A stretch of DNA of 64,000 bases, from contig NZ_QAGK01000015.1 of the NCBI RefSeq assembly GCF_003057885.1, positions 1 through 64,000 of the forward strand, read 5' to 3'. The notes below the pieces were generated by a model. It worked only from the letters and a program-made list of their open reading frames with translations. It was not told the DNA's origin and made no database searches. Origin of the DNA: Oceaniglobus ichthyenteri (lineage in GTDB: Bacteria > Pseudomonadota > Alphaproteobacteria > Rhodobacterales > Rhodobacteraceae). The translations under genes were made by a program, and so were the position numbers. Shown here in pieces: positions 40,050 to 50,217 of the stretch (the stretch's first letter is position 1; every line of letters starts with the position of its first letter).

Positions 40050-41555
40050 ATGATGATCCGTTTTGCCCCCGCTTACACCGCATCTGCCTTGGCGCTTACG
40101 CTTGCCAGCCCCGCCGCCGCCGATCTGACCGCGCAACAGGTGTGGGACAGTTGGAAAAACCTCGGCGCGAATATGGGGCAATCCATCACCGTGGGCACCG
40201 AAACCATGACCAATGGCATCTTGTCCCTGAACGATGTGGCCATTGCGATGGATGTGCCCGATGGTCAGTTTACCAGCACCCTGTCCAATATCACCTTGGC
40301 ACCGCAGGATGGCACGGTGCTGATCACCATGTCGCCGCAATATGACATGCGCGTAAAGCTTGACCCGGAAGACGATGAAGCGGTGGATATGACCCTGCAA
40401 CTGGTCACGCCGGGCCTGCAGACCACCGCATCGGGCAGTCTTGAGAATATCAGATATGATTTCACCGCGCCCGAGATTGCCATGTCGATTGTTGAAATGA
40501 TGGTTGATGGCAAACCTGTCGATATGGATCTCGATGTCGCGGTGAACGGTCTGGCGGGCCATTATCTGATCGACAGCAGCGAAGGGTTCGGTTTTGAAAG
40601 TGTGGTGGATATCGCCACGCTGATTGTCGATATGGAAGGGCGCGATCTTGAAACGCCCGGTTCCGGTGTTTCGCTGAAGGCCGCGTATCAGGATATTCGC
40701 GCCGAAAACAGCGGCCAGGGCGCGGGGCTGAGCAATATGGCCGATCCCGCCGCCCTGTTTGCACCCGACACCGTATTGGAAAGTGGTTACACCCATAACG
40801 GCGGAAGCTTCACCCTGGATGTAAGCGACCCCGAGGAAGGGAGTTTCACCTTTGCCTCCACCACTGCTGCGGGCAGTCTGGATGCCGTTATCGTGGATGG
40901 CACGATGATGTATGCCGGGGAATCCCAATCCCTGGATCTGACAGTATCGGGCGCGGCAATTCCGTTTCCCGAACTCAGCGCCACACTGGATGAGTTCGGC
41001 TTTGCACTGGAAATGCCCGTCGTGAAAACCGACGCGCCGGCCGATTTCGGCCTCACCCTGATCCTCGACGGGCTGAGTGTCAGCGATGTATTGTGGAGCA
41101 TGATTGACCCGTCCGGCGCCTTGCCGCGCGACCCGGCCACGCTGTTGGTTGATCTGGGTGGACAGGCGACAATGCTGGTTGATCCGACCGACCCTGCCGC
41201 GCTTGATACGGATGCCGCGCCCGGCGAATTGCACGCGCTGAAACTTGATGCGCTGCGGTTGTCGATTGCCGGGGCCGAACTGACTGGCGAGGGTGGCTTT
41301 ACCTTTGACAACTCTGATCTGGTCACGTTCGATGGCTTTCCCGCGCCGGATGGCGAAATCAATCTGAAACTGGTTGGTGGCAACACCCTGTTGGATAAAC
41401 TGGTGCAAATGGGCCTGCTGCCCCAGGATCAGGCGATGGGCGCGCGAATGATGATGGGTCTGTTTGCCGTGCCATCGGGCGATGATACGCTGACCTCGAA
41501 AATTCAGGTCACGCCGGATGGGGCAATTTCGGCAAACGGTCAGCGTTTGCAGTAA
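40050..41555 (+). CDS. DUF2125 secreted protein
   Basis: A 501-residue protein with a signal peptide (FAPAYTASALALTLASPAAA, cut before DLTAQQ). The mature part is a long series of beta-strand repeats rich in Asp, Thr and Gly, as in the DUF2125 family of Alphaproteobacteria. Function is unknown; a periplasmic or envelope role is the inference. It is monocistronic, with a possible hairpin terminator following. Confidence 0.82.
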   Translation: MMIRFAPAYTASALALTLASPAAADLTAQQVWDSWKNLGANMGQSITVGTETMTNGILSLNDVAIAMDVPDGQFTSTLSNITLAPQDGTVLITMSPQYDMRVKLDPEDDEAVDMTLQLVTPGLQTTASGSLENIRYDFTAPEIAMSIVEMMVDGKPVDMDLDVAVNGLAGHYLIDSSEGFGFESVVDIATLIVDMEGRDLETPGSGVSLKAAYQDIRAENSGQGAGLSNMADPAALFAPDTVLESGYTHNGGSFTLDVSDPEEGSFTFASTTAAGSLDAVIVDGTMMYAGESQSLDLTVSGAAIPFPELSATLDEFGFALEMPVVKTDAPADFGLTLILDGLSVSDVLWSMIDPSGALPRDPATLLVDLGGQATMLVDPTDPAALDTDAAPGELHALKLDALRLSIAGAELTGEGGFTFDNSDLVTFDGFPAPDGEINLKLVGGNTLLDKLVQMGLLPQDQAMGARMMMGLFAVPSGDDTLTSKIQVTPDGAISANGQRLQ

Positions 41556-41564
41556 ACGGCATGG

Positions 41565-41594
41565 GGGTGGCACGCTTTCCTGGGCTTGCCACCC
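41565..41594 (+). terminator. Possible terminator after the DUF2125 gene
   Basis: GGGTGGCA (41565-41572) and TGCCACCC (41587-41594) form an 8-bp stem with a 14-base loop. The following tail is only weakly T-rich, so termination is uncertain. Confidence 0.45.
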
Positions 41595-41650
41595 TTGCAT
41601 GCCCCTCTTTGGCGAACTAGGTCAGATCAGACCGCGCCAAAGGAATTCCC

Positions 41651-42997
41651 ATGTCTGATCGCCTTGAAAAACTCACCGATGCCCTGCTGACTGCCGCCCG
41701 CAAAGCCGGGGCCGACAGCGCCGATGCCATGGCGGTGGATGGCACATCCGTTTCCATCGACGTGCGCGCCGGGGCGTTGGAACATGCCGAACGTTCGGAA
41801 GGCATTGATATCGGGTTGCGGGTGATGATTGGCCAACGTCAGGCCTGTGTATCGGCCAGCGATATCAACCCCGATACAATCACCCAGATGGCCCAGCGCG
41901 CCGTGGCCATGGCCCACGAGGCCCCGGTTGACCCCACCATCGGGTTGGCCGACCCCGAACAATTCGCCCGCGATTGGGATATCGCAGCACTTGAACTGGC
42001 CGATCCCGCCGATGAACCCGCCCCCGCCCTGTTAGAGGACGCCGCGCGCCGCGCCGAGGCGGCCGCGCTGGCCGTTGATGGTGTGGCACAGGTGCAATCG
42101 GCCAGTGCGGGATATGGCCGGCGCGCCATTCATCTGGCCACATCAAACGGGTTTTCCGGCGGCTATGCCCGCACCGACAACGCGGTGTCCTGTGTGGCGA
42201 TTACCGGCACCGGCGCGGGGATGGAGCGGGATTATTACGGCGATTACCGCATTTTCCGCGCCGATATGGACAGCCCCGAAACCATCGGCCAACTGGCCGG
42301 GGAACGCACCGTCGCCCGGGCCAATCCGCGCCAACCCAAAACCGGCGCCTATCCGGTTTTGTTTGATGAACGGGTCGCCAGTTCGCTGATCGGGCATCTG
42401 GTGGCTGCGATCAACGGCACCGCGATTGCGCGGGGTGCGTCGTGGTTGCGCGATGCGATGGGGGCACAGGTGTTGCCCGCGGGCATGTCGCTGATTGAAA
42501 ACCCGTTGCGCCCGCGCACGCCCGGATCGCGCCCGTTCGACGCCGAAGGTCTGCCCACCCAAAAGCGCGCCATCATCCGCGCCGGAGAGCTGACCGGCTG
42601 GACGCTTGATCTGGCCACGGCGCGCAAGCTGGGTCTGGCCAGCACCGCCAATGCCCAGCGTGGCCCATCGGCCCCGCCATCGCCGGGCGTCAGCAACCTG
42701 ACCCTGACCCAAGGCAGCAAATCGCCCGCCGATCTGATGGCAGAAATGGGCACGGGCCTGTGGGTGACATCAATGATCGGCAGCACGATCAACCCCACCA
42801 CGGGCGATTATTCGCGCGGCGCCAGCGGCATGTGGATCGAAAACGGTGTGCCGGCCTATCCGGTGAACGAATGCACCATCGCGGGCAATCTGCGCGATAT
42901 GCTGCGCACCCTGACTGCCGCCAATGATGCCCGCGCCCATCTGTCACGCCAGGTGCCATCGCTGCGGGTTGAGGGGCTGACCCTCGCCGGGTCATGA
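41651..42997 (+). CDS. pmbA: TldD/PmbA family metallopeptidase regulator (PmbA/TldE)
   Basis: A 448-residue PmbA/TldE protein, which pairs with TldD to form a metalloprotease complex that degrades unfolded or modified peptides and matures some ribosomally made peptides. PmbA lacks the zinc motif of TldD, and none is visible here. Family segments include NGFSGGYARTDNAVSC, the central RANPRQPKTGAYPVLFD, and the C-terminal GASGMWIENGVPAYPVNE. AGGAA precedes the ATG. The stop overlaps the next gene by ATGA. No tldD is in the window. Confidence 0.92.
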   Translation: MSDRLEKLTDALLTAARKAGADSADAMAVDGTSVSIDVRAGALEHAERSEGIDIGLRVMIGQRQACVSASDINPDTITQMAQRAVAMAHEAPVDPTIGLADPEQFARDWDIAALELADPADEPAPALLEDAARRAEAAALAVDGVAQVQSASAGYGRRAIHLATSNGFSGGYARTDNAVSCVAITGTGAGMERDYYGDYRIFRADMDSPETIGQLAGERTVARANPRQPKTGAYPVLFDERVASSLIGHLVAAINGTAIARGASWLRDAMGAQVLPAGMSLIENPLRPRTPGSRPFDAEGLPTQKRAIIRAGELTGWTLDLATARKLGLASTANAQRGPSAPPSPGVSNLTLTQGSKSPADLMAEMGTGLWVTSMIGSTINPTTGDYSRGASGMWIENGVPAYPVNECTIAGNLRDMLRTLTAANDARAHLSRQVPSLRVEGLTLAGS

Positions 42998-43767
42998 CCC
43001 CGGTGCAAAGCGATCTGGCGTTACTGACCGATGCCGCCCAAAGTGCCGGTGCCATCGCCCTGAAGTATTGGAAGGGCGATCCGAAAACCTGGTCGAAAGG
43101 GGCGGCAGGGCCAGTGACCGAGGCGGATCTGGCGTCAAATGACCATCTGCATGACATTTTGCGCACGGCGCGCCCCGACTATGGATGGCTGTCCGAAGAA
43201 TCCGATCACGACCCGGCCCGCCTGACATCGGATCACTGTTTCATCATCGATCCGATTGATGGCACCCGCGCCTTTATTTCGGGCCAATCTGCATGGGCGA
43301 TTTCAATCGCGGTGGCGCACCACGGAAAAATCACTGCCGGTGCGGTGTTCTTGCCCGCCCAGAGAAAACTGTTTGCCGCCGCATTGGGCCAGGGGGCGAC
43401 GTTGAACGATACGCCGATCCACGCGTCAATCGCCGCCAACCCGGACACAGCCACGATCCTGGCGGCAAAACCCGTGATGCACCAAACCAACTGGGCCGCG
43501 ACACCCCCGAGCGACCGGCATTATCGCCCCTCGCTGGCCTATCGTGCCTGCCTTGTGGCCCAGGGCCGGTTTGACGCCATGATCACCCTGCACCCCACAT
43601 GGGAATGGGACATCGCCGCCGCCACCCTGATCGTGACCGAGGCGGGCGGATGCACGACAACCCGCACCGGCATGCCTTTGTTGTTCAACACCGCAACGGC
43701 ACAGACCGATGGATGCCTGGCCACGGCGCCGGCGCTTCACACCCCCCTGCTGTCGCGATTGGCCTGA
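42994..43767 (+). CDS. Inositol-monophosphatase-family phosphatase (CysQ-like)
   Basis: A 257-residue Mg/Li-sensitive phosphatase of the FIG superfamily. The metal-binding motif is FIIDPIDGTRAF (D86, D89), with the upstream SEESDHD pair at about 67-72 and a C-terminal WEWDIAAATLIVTEAGG. The family includes 3'(2'),5'-bisphosphate nucleotidase and inositol monophosphatase; which applies is not resolved. It follows pmbA by ATGA overlap, as often in Rhodobacterales. Confidence 0.87.
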   Translation: MTPVQSDLALLTDAAQSAGAIALKYWKGDPKTWSKGAAGPVTEADLASNDHLHDILRTARPDYGWLSEESDHDPARLTSDHCFIIDPIDGTRAFISGQSAWAISIAVAHHGKITAGAVFLPAQRKLFAAALGQGATLNDTPIHASIAANPDTATILAAKPVMHQTNWAATPPSDRHYRPSLAYRACLVAQGRFDAMITLHPTWEWDIAAATLIVTEAGGCTTTRTGMPLLFNTATAQTDGCLATAPALHTPLLSRLA

Positions 43768-43839
43768 GCCGGGCCGCGATGCTGGGGTGTTGTGGCCACC
43801 CAACACCAACGCTAGGTTGCGTGCATGAGGAATCTTCAG

Positions 43840-43911
43840 ATGGCCCAGCGTTTACAGCCCGTTTTTGATGGCGAATGCAGGACAGGCATCGCGACAAGGG
43901 GACGGGGCTAA
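43840..43911 (+). CDS. 23-residue ORF directly before the Kdo-transferase-like gene
   Basis: A short open frame (MAQRLQPVFDGECRTGIATR) has GAGG seven bases upstream. Its stop abuts the next ATG (TAA then ATG at 43912). In related genomes I would expect a DUF4170 gene at about this point, so this may be a decayed remnant or a leader peptide. Neither can be decided from sequence. Confidence 0.3.
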   Translation: MAQRLQPVFDGECRTGIATRGRG

Positions 43912-45165
43912 ATGTTTTCCCTCTGGCACCATCGGTTCAAGACCCGCGGCGATGCGGCAACCCTGTTGCGCCAGATGGGAAAATCCGAAGACCCGGCCGA
44001 ACGTGAACGCCTGCAACAGCGCCTTGGCCGCCCCACTCACATCCGCCCCAAGGGGGATTTGGCATGGGTCCACATTGGCGGCATCTGCACCATGGCGGCG
44101 GTTGCCCTGTTGGTTGCCCGGCTGCGCGACGATCATGGCCCGCTTGCGATCTTGCTGACCTCGGAACAGCCCGTCGCACCCGGTGCAATCCCCGGTGCAA
44201 TCGTGCAATTGCCGCCAATCGATTCCGACGATACCGCGCGCGGCTTTCTTGACCACTGGCACCCTGATATCTGCCTGTGGATCGGGGCGCATTGGGCCCC
44301 GGTTTTATTGGCTGAAACGGCGCGGCGGTCGATCCCGGCCCTGTGCGTTGACATGCAGTTGGAACCGACCAAACAACGAATGACGCCAAAGGCACTGGCG
44401 CATGGCCCGTTTGCCGCCTTTGCGCATATCCTGACCGGATCCGCGCGCGATGCGCAACGCCTGATTACCGCGGGGGCCGCCCCCGGTCAGGTGGAAACCT
44501 GCGGCTGGTTAGAGGCGTCATCCGGCGCGCTGCCGGCCAATGATGCCGAATGGGGCGATATGCGCCAGGCATTCGATGCGCGCCCGATCTGGTTGGCCGC
44601 CGATATTCCCCAGGAAGAATGCGCCGCCGTAATCGAAGCGCACCGATTGGCCAGCCGCCTGTCACATCGTTTGATCCTGATCCTTGCGCCCCATGATCCC
44701 GCACTGGGGCCGGTGTGGCGTGACAAGCTAGAATCCGACGGCTGGCAAACCGCCCTGCGCTCGGCCGAGGAAACGCCGGTGGAAAACACACAGATATATC
44801 TGGCCGATACCCATGGTGAACTGGGCCTTTGGTATCGCCTCGCCCCGGTGACGTATATGGGGCAAACCCTGTCGGGTACCGGGCCCGGGCGTTCACCGAT
44901 GGAGCCGACCGCGCTGGGTTCGGTGGTGGTGCATGGGCCCCATACCCATGGTCACGACGATGCCTATTCCCGCCTGCGCCGCGCCGGTGCGCTAAGCTCT
45001 GTTGACTCGGGCGCCACCCTGGGGCGGATGATCGAACACCTGCAGGCCGCCGACAAAGCCGCCGCTTTGGCCAATGCCGGATGGGAGGTGATGACCACCG
45101 GAGCCGAAGCCACCGACAGGGCGCTGTCGCTGCTGCATGATTTGCTCAATCAGGGGCACGCCTGA
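43912..45165 (+). CDS. Kdo transferase (WaaA)-like glycosyltransferase, catalytic Glu replaced
   Basis: A 417-residue GT-B protein of the 3-deoxy-D-manno-octulosonic acid transferase family. Canonical WaaA has H-x-S-V-G-E near the N-terminus with a catalytic Glu; here the aligned stretch is [10 protein letters not shown], with Thr at that position. The C-terminal acceptor/donor region is still recognisable ([24 protein letters not shown]). The N-terminal membrane helix is also missing. It is either an inactive or functionally altered paralogue, or a divergent Kdo transferase. The stop overlaps lpxK (TGATG), so both are in the lipid A pathway unit. Confidence 0.8.
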   Translation: MFSLWHHRFKTRGDAATLLRQMGKSEDPAERERLQQRLGRPTHIRPKGDLAWVHIGGICTMAAVALLVARLRDDHGPLAILLTSEQPVAPGAIPGAIVQLPPIDSDDTARGFLDHWHPDICLWIGAHWAPVLLAETARRSIPALCVDMQLEPTKQRMTPKALAHGPFAAFAHILTGSARDAQRLITAGAAPGQVETCGWLEASSGALPANDAEWGDMRQAFDARPIWLAADIPQEECAAVIEAHRLASRLSHRLILILAPHDPALGPVWRDKLESDGWQTALRSAEETPVENTQIYLADTHGELGLWYRLAPVTYMGQTLSGTGPGRSPMEPTALGSVVVHGPHTHGHDDAYSRLRRAGALSSVDSGATLGRMIEHLQAADKAAALANAGWEVMTTGAEATDRALSLLHDLLNQGHA

Positions 45166-46145
45166 TGCGCCCCCCGGCATTCTGGCACCAACCGCCGGGA
45201 TGGCAGGCGGCGGTTCTCGCTCCGCTTGCCGCGCTGTATGCGGCCGGCACCGCCCGGCGGGTGGCGAAAGGCCCGGGGTTCAAGGCCGATGGACCGGTGA
45301 TCTGCATCGGCAACCTGAATGCCGGCGGTGTGGGTAAGACCCCCACAGTGATTGCCCTGCTGCAACACCTGCGCCTGCGCGCCCATGTTGTGTCCCGCGG
45401 ATATGGCGGAACATTGACCGGCCCGGTGCAGGTGCAAGACCGCGTGCACACCGCCGATCAGGTCGGGGATGAGCCGCTTTTGCTGTCGGCCTTTGCACCC
45501 ACCTGGGTTGCAAAAGATCGCGCCCAGGGCGTGCGCGCGGCACAGGGCGCGGGGGCCGAATTGATTCTGCTGGACGACGGGTTTCAAAACCCCGGCGTGG
45601 CCAAGGATCTGTCGATTGTCGTGGTCGATGCCGCCGTCGGGTTTGGCAACGGGCGCGTGATACCGGCGGGGCCGCTACGCGAACCGGTCGCCGTGGGGCT
45701 GGCGCGGGCTGATATGGTGCTGAGCATTGGCGATGACACCGCACAGGCCCGCTTTGACCAGGACTGGGGCGCGGCGATCCGGGTGCCGCATCTGCGCGGG
45801 CATCTGGCACCGCTACAAATGGGGATGGATTGGGCCGGGCTGCGCGCCTTTGCCTTTGCCGGGATCGGGCGGCCTGAAAAGTTCTTCCAGACGCTGGCCC
45901 AACAGGGGGCCGATGTGGTGGGCCAACAGGCGTTGGACGATCACCAAACGCTCACGACCGCACTTCTGACCCGGCTGGAGCGCGACGCCAAGGCGCTGAA
46001 TGCGCAACTTGTCACCACCGAAAAAGACGCCGCGCGCCTGCCTGCTGCGTTTCGCCCCAAGGTGTTGACCCTGCCGGTGCGGTTGCAGTTGGGCGATACG
46101 GCAGCGTTGGACGCGGCCCTGGCCCGCCTCACGGATGGAAATTAA
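45165..46145 (+). CDS. lpxK: Tetraacyldisaccharide 4'-kinase LpxK
   Basis: An inner-membrane kinase that phosphorylates the 4' position of the lipid A disaccharide precursor (lipid IV-A formation). It has 326 residues. The P-loop is [18 protein letters not shown] (about 45-60), and the substrate motif [14 protein letters not shown] holds the catalytic Asp pair. The protein opens with a short hydrophobic N-terminal helix ([14 protein letters not shown]). It overlaps the lytic transglycosylase gene by four bases at the 3' ends. Confidence 0.93.
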   Translation: MRPPAFWHQPPGWQAAVLAPLAALYAAGTARRVAKGPGFKADGPVICIGNLNAGGVGKTPTVIALLQHLRLRAHVVSRGYGGTLTGPVQVQDRVHTADQVGDEPLLLSAFAPTWVAKDRAQGVRAAQGAGAELILLDDGFQNPGVAKDLSIVVVDAAVGFGNGRVIPAGPLREPVAVGLARADMVLSIGDDTAQARFDQDWGAAIRVPHLRGHLAPLQMGMDWAGLRAFAFAGIGRPEKFFQTLAQQGADVVGQQALDDHQTLTTALLTRLERDAKALNAQLVTTEKDAARLPAAFRPKVLTLPVRLQLGDTAALDAALARLTDGN

Positions 46146-48127
46146 CGCGCCTGCAGCTCTTTCAACAATTCGATCGGCGCGGTTTTGCCGGTGATCCGCG
46201 CCCGGTACACCGGCAGGGATTCAGCCACGCGCATCACATAGTTGCGGGTTTCATCAAACGGAATCATTTCGATCCAGTCAATCACGTCAACGGACGGATC
46301 GCGCGGATCGCCGCGCTCGCGCATCCACCGGTTCGGGCGGCCCGGCCCGGCGTTATACCCCGCCGATACCAACACCACATTGGCGCCATATCGCCCGATC
46401 AATTCCGCCAGATAGGCGGTGCCAAGGCGGGCGTTATAGGTCGGGTCGGTAAACAGGCGGCTGCGCGAATATTCGATGCCCAGCTTGCGCGCCATATCGC
46501 TGGCGGTGCCCGGCATCAGCTGCATCAGGCCGCGCGCGCCCACACCACTGGCCACGCCGGGGTTGAATTCACTTTCGCGCCGCGCAATGGTCAGGGCCAG
46601 TTCCAGCGGCACAGGCATATCGGGCAGGCCCAGATCAACCACCGGATAATAGGCCCGCGGCAGGGTAATGCCCTGTGTCGCCGCCTCTTTTGCGATCATC
46701 AGCGCCATATGCGGCTCTCCCAGAGCCAGGGCCAGATCGGCCAATGTGCCCAACTCCGGCTCGGTCAGGGTTTCGGCCAGATGCACCAGAAACCGTTCAG
46801 ACAAATCGCGCGCGCCCGCCGCCTGTAACAATAGCGCCGCCTCCAACACCGACGAACGGGCAAAGGGCGCGGTTGCCAGATCGGGATAGATCTGCGTGCC
46901 GGTCAATTCCGGCTGCATCGCGATATTGCCCTGTTCGGCGGCCAGCAGGCCATAAAAACTGGTCTGGTATTCCGCCCCAAAGGCATAGGCATTCTGTGCC
47001 GCTTCGCCATCGCCAAGCGCGGCATGGGCGCGCCCCTCCCAGTATCCGGCGCGGCCCAGACTGATCGGGCTGGCCACCGATTGGCGGAACTTCTGAAAAT
47101 GGGTCAGGGCGCGGGCCGGATCCTCAAGAAAACGCAATGATATATACCCTGACAACCATTCCAGATCGGAATAGTCGTAATCATCCCCGGCCTCCAACCG
47201 GTGGGATGAGGCAACGGCATAGGCGTCTTCGAAGTCGCCCGCCCGCATCAGGGTGCGGGTTAACGCGCGACGGCGCCGCGACCAAACTTCGGGGCGGCCC
47301 AATTTCGCCAGATCGACACTGTGGCGGGTGATGATGTCGGTCGCCTCGGCGTCACGATCATCAATCTGGGCGGCGCGAAACCGTTCAAATGCCAGACCGG
47401 GATCGTCCTGCAACGCCTCTGGCACCGCTTTCACCAACGCCGCCGCCCCGGGCCGCCCGTTGCGCAGGGCCAAGCGCGCATTCGCCAGCGCCGTCTGGCC
47501 CGGATCATCCAACAGTTCGACCATCCGTTCCGCGGCGGATTCGGCATCATCCCACAACATCTTGTCGAGCCGCGCCAAATGCAGGGGCGCCAGCAATGTG
47601 GGATAATACCAAAGCAGCGTCGCCTCGGCCTCGGCGGTCATCGACAGATCCAACCAGGCCATCGCCGCTTGGGCCTGGGCATCGCCATCGGCCCCAATGG
47701 CGCGAAACGCATTGACCAGGGCAACCACACCGCGCCCCGTTACCGGATGTGTATCGGCAAAAAACGCAATTACATCGGGCGCACGGGCATCCAACGGCAG
47801 ATTTTCTTCTTGTTTGCGTTTGAGATATGCCAGACCGGGCCAATCGCCGTTGCGGTTGAGAAACGCCAGTGCCTCGTCAAACGTGCCCTGCCCGGCGCGC
47901 AGACGGTGCCATTCGACAATGTCACGCGCCACAGGTCCGGCGCGGTCAGCGGCGGCAAAGGCATCAGTGTAACTGCCCACGGCGATGGCGGCCAATGCCT
48001 GGGCCATGCCATGGCTGACCGGCGACACAAAAGGGCGCTGGGGTGGGGGCGATGTGGCCTGGGCCAGGGCCGCGCCCCCCAGACAAACCAGCAGGATGAA
48101 AAAAAGAAATCGTTGAACTGAAAACAT
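46142..48127 (-). CDS. Soluble lytic murein transglycosylase (Slt70-like)
   Basis: A 661-residue periplasmic peptidoglycan lyase that releases 1,6-anhydro-muropeptides. The start at 48127 gives a signal peptide ([23 protein letters not shown]). An alpha-helical superhelix of TPR-like repeats fills about 60-480. The C-terminal SLT domain has the catalytic Glu in [20 protein letters not shown], then [12 protein letters not shown] and [14 protein letters not shown]. It converges on lpxK and is divergent from dapA. Confidence 0.92.
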   Translation of the reverse strand: MFSVQRFLFFILLVCLGGAALAQATSPPPQRPFVSPVSHGMAQALAAIAVGSYTDAFAAADRAGPVARDIVEWHRLRAGQGTFDEALAFLNRNGDWPGLAYLKRKQEENLPLDARAPDVIAFFADTHPVTGRGVVALVNAFRAIGADGDAQAQAAMAWLDLSMTAEAEATLLWYYPTLLAPLHLARLDKMLWDDAESAAERMVELLDDPGQTALANARLALRNGRPGAAALVKAVPEALQDDPGLAFERFRAAQIDDRDAEATDIITRHSVDLAKLGRPEVWSRRRRALTRTLMRAGDFEDAYAVASSHRLEAGDDYDYSDLEWLSGYISLRFLEDPARALTHFQKFRQSVASPISLGRAGYWEGRAHAALGDGEAAQNAYAFGAEYQTSFYGLLAAEQGNIAMQPELTGTQIYPDLATAPFARSSVLEAALLLQAAGARDLSERFLVHLAETLTEPELGTLADLALALGEPHMALMIAKEAATQGITLPRAYYPVVDLGLPDMPVPLELALTIARRESEFNPGVASGVGARGLMQLMPGTASDMARKLGIEYSRSRLFTDPTYNARLGTAYLAELIGRYGANVVLVSAGYNAGPGRPNRWMRERGDPRDPSVDVIDWIEMIPFDETRNYVMRVAESLPVYRARITGKTAPIELLKELQAR

Positions 48128-48251
48128 GCGGTGAACCCTAGTCTTTCGCGCGATTACATCAATACACAAACTTGGCAATCCCGCGAACTGCCGCTAGGGT
48201 CTGCCGCGCAATCAACCGGGGAACGCACCCCAAACACAAAGGAAGCGTGTC

Positions 48252-49127
48252 ATGTTCAAGGGATCATTTGTTGCCCTGGTCACGCCGTTCAAGGACGGCG
48301 CACTGGATCTGGACACGCTGAAAAAACTTGTCGATTGGCATATCGAACAGGGCACCCATGGGTTGGTTCCTGTCGGTACAACAGGCGAAAGCCCGACGTT
48401 AAGCCATGCAGAACACGAACAGGTGATTGAGGTCGTCGTGGCCCATGCAGCAGGCCGCGTGCCGGTGATTGCCGGTGCCGGATCAAACAACACCAACGAA
48501 GGCATGCGCCTGATCCGTCATGCCGCATCGGTCAAGGCAGATGCCGCGCTGGTCGTGACACCCTATTATAACAAGCCGACACAGGCGGGGCTGATCGCGC
48601 ATTTCACCGCGCTGCACGAAGCGGCGGATATTCCGATCATCATCTATAACATTCCCGGCCGTTCGGTGGTGGATATGTCACCGGCCACCATGGGCGAACT
48701 GGCCAAACTGCCGCGCATTATCGGGGTAAAGGATGCCACCGGCGATATCACCCGCGTATCGGATCAGCGAATCACCTGCGGCACCGATTTCATCCAATTG
48801 TCGGGCGAAGATGCCAGCGCGCTGGGGTATAATGCCCATGGCGGCCACGGTGCGATTTCTGTCACCGCGAATGTTGCGCCCAAACTTTGCGCCCAATTCC
48901 AAGAGGCCACTTTGGCAGGCGATTATGCCAAGGCGTTGGAGTATCAGGATCGCCTGATGCCACTGCACCGGGCATTGTTTATCGAACCGGGATTGGTCAG
49001 CGCGAAATACGCCATGTCGCTGTTGGGTCTGTGTTCGGACGAGGTGCGCCTGCCATTGGTCGGGCTGACCAGTGGCGCACAGGCGGTGATCCGCGATGCC
49101 ATGGATCATGCGGGTTTGAGGGGCTGA
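48252..49127 (+). CDS. dapA: 4-Hydroxy-tetrahydrodipicolinate synthase
   Basis: The first committed enzyme of lysine and diaminopimelate synthesis, condensing pyruvate and aspartate semialdehyde. It has 291 residues in the TIM-barrel aldolase family. The Schiff-base lysine is K160 ([10 protein letters not shown]), and the tyrosine is Y132 (IIIYNIPGR). [10 protein letters not shown] is the family signature. AAGGAAG precedes the ATG. A terminator hairpin follows, so the gene appears monocistronic. Confidence 0.96.
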   Translation: MFKGSFVALVTPFKDGALDLDTLKKLVDWHIEQGTHGLVPVGTTGESPTLSHAEHEQVIEVVVAHAAGRVPVIAGAGSNNTNEGMRLIRHAASVKADAALVVTPYYNKPTQAGLIAHFTALHEAADIPIIIYNIPGRSVVDMSPATMGELAKLPRIIGVKDATGDITRVSDQRITCGTDFIQLSGEDASALGYNAHGGHGAISVTANVAPKLCAQFQEATLAGDYAKALEYQDRLMPLHRALFIEPGLVSAKYAMSLLGLCSDEVRLPLVGLTSGAQAVIRDAMDHAGLRG

Positions 49128-49153
49128 ACCCAAAAGCCCGGGGTGAAGCATGC

Positions 49154-49180
49154 AAAAGCGCGGCTGATGCGGCGCTTTTT
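49154..49180 (+). terminator. Rho-independent terminator of dapA
   Basis: AAAAGCGC (49154-49161) / GCGCTTTT (49172-49179) has a 10-base loop and runs into T at 49180. It lies 27 bases past the dapA stop. Confidence 0.75.
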
Positions 49181-49200
49181 CGATCTGCGCGCCAATTATC

Positions 49201-50121
49201 CTATTGCGGCGGAACGGCCTTGCGGCCCTGACGCCGCTCAAGCCCCAGCGCGCGTTCGCGCCAGATAATCAACACACCCGCAGCAATCACCAACGCCACA
49301 CCAAACAGCATCGTCAGCGTCGGCACATCGTCAAACACCCAATATCCGATCGCCACAGTCAACAGCATCGAAGAATATTCAAACGGTGCCACCACCGACA
49401 CATCGGCCAGCCGGTATGACGTGGTCAGCAAGATTTGCGCCAATCCCCCCACAAGGCCAGCCGACACCAGCATCACCAGGACCGGCACACCGGGCATGAC
49501 CCAGCCAAACGGAATGGTCGTCAACGCCAATACCGATGCCGTGACCGAAAACCAGAACACGATCGCGCTGGTTTGCTCCGTACGCACCAGTTTGCGCACG
49601 AACACCTGTGCGAGGGCGGCAAAAACCGCGGCCATCAGCACCAACAACGCGCCCAGCGCATCTGTATCGGCCACGCCTCCGGTGCTAAGCGTGGTCAGAC
49701 GGGGCGACAGTACGATCAAAACGCCGGTCATGCCCAGCGCGACAGCGGTCAGGCGAAAGGCGCGCACCTCTTCGCCCAGAAACATCGCGGCGAAAATCAC
49801 CACCAACAACGGCGCAGTGTATTGAATCGCCTGCGCCTCGGCCAACGGCAGATAGGCCAGACCGGCAAACCCCAACCCCATCGATGTGGTGCCCACCAGC
49901 CCGCGCCAGACATGGCCCAGCGGCACAACCGTGCGCAAACCGGTGCGCAATTCATGCCGCCACAACAGCCAGGTCAAAATCACCGGGATCGCAAAGAACG
50001 ACCGGAAAAACACCGCCTGCCCCGCCGGGACATCTTCGCTGGCCAGTTTGATCAGGGCCGACATCAGAACAAACAGAACGACAGACCCGACCTTGAACAA
50101 AATGGCGCGTAACGGAGACAT
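49201..50121 (-). CDS. EamA/DMT-family transporter
   Basis: A 306-residue inner-membrane protein with ten predicted helices in two EamA repeats (for example VGSVVLFVLMSALIKLA and LVGGLAQILLTTSYRLA). Members export metabolites or amino acids; the substrate here is not readable. The start at 50121 follows GAGG by six bases, and the longer open frame is discarded. It sits between dapA and the APP1 gene, with convergent and same-strand neighbours respectively. Confidence 0.87.
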   Translation of the reverse strand: MSPLRAILFKVGSVVLFVLMSALIKLASEDVPAGQAVFFRSFFAIPVILTWLLWRHELRTGLRTVVPLGHVWRGLVGTTSMGLGFAGLAYLPLAEAQAIQYTAPLLVVIFAAMFLGEEVRAFRLTAVALGMTGVLIVLSPRLTTLSTGGVADTDALGALLVLMAAVFAALAQVFVRKLVRTEQTSAIVFWFSVTASVLALTTIPFGWVMPGVPVLVMLVSAGLVGGLAQILLTTSYRLADVSVVAPFEYSSMLLTVAIGYWVFDDVPTLTMLFGVALVIAAGVLIIWRERALGLERRQGRKAVPPQ

Positions 50122-50217
50122 GGAAACCTCGGGCAAAGACCCTACCAGCCCTAGACAGGCGCGCGCCCTGCGGCAAGGCACAGCATGCCGGTGTCGATTA
50201 TTTTTAGCGAAATGCCC

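Noticed and set aside
39636-41600. A 654-codon minus-strand open frame antisense to the DUF2125 gene
   Set aside because: Its translation is rich in Gln/His/Gly/Arg with no motif, as expected for the reverse of a GC-rich gene. The DUF2125 frame has a signal peptide and ribosome site.
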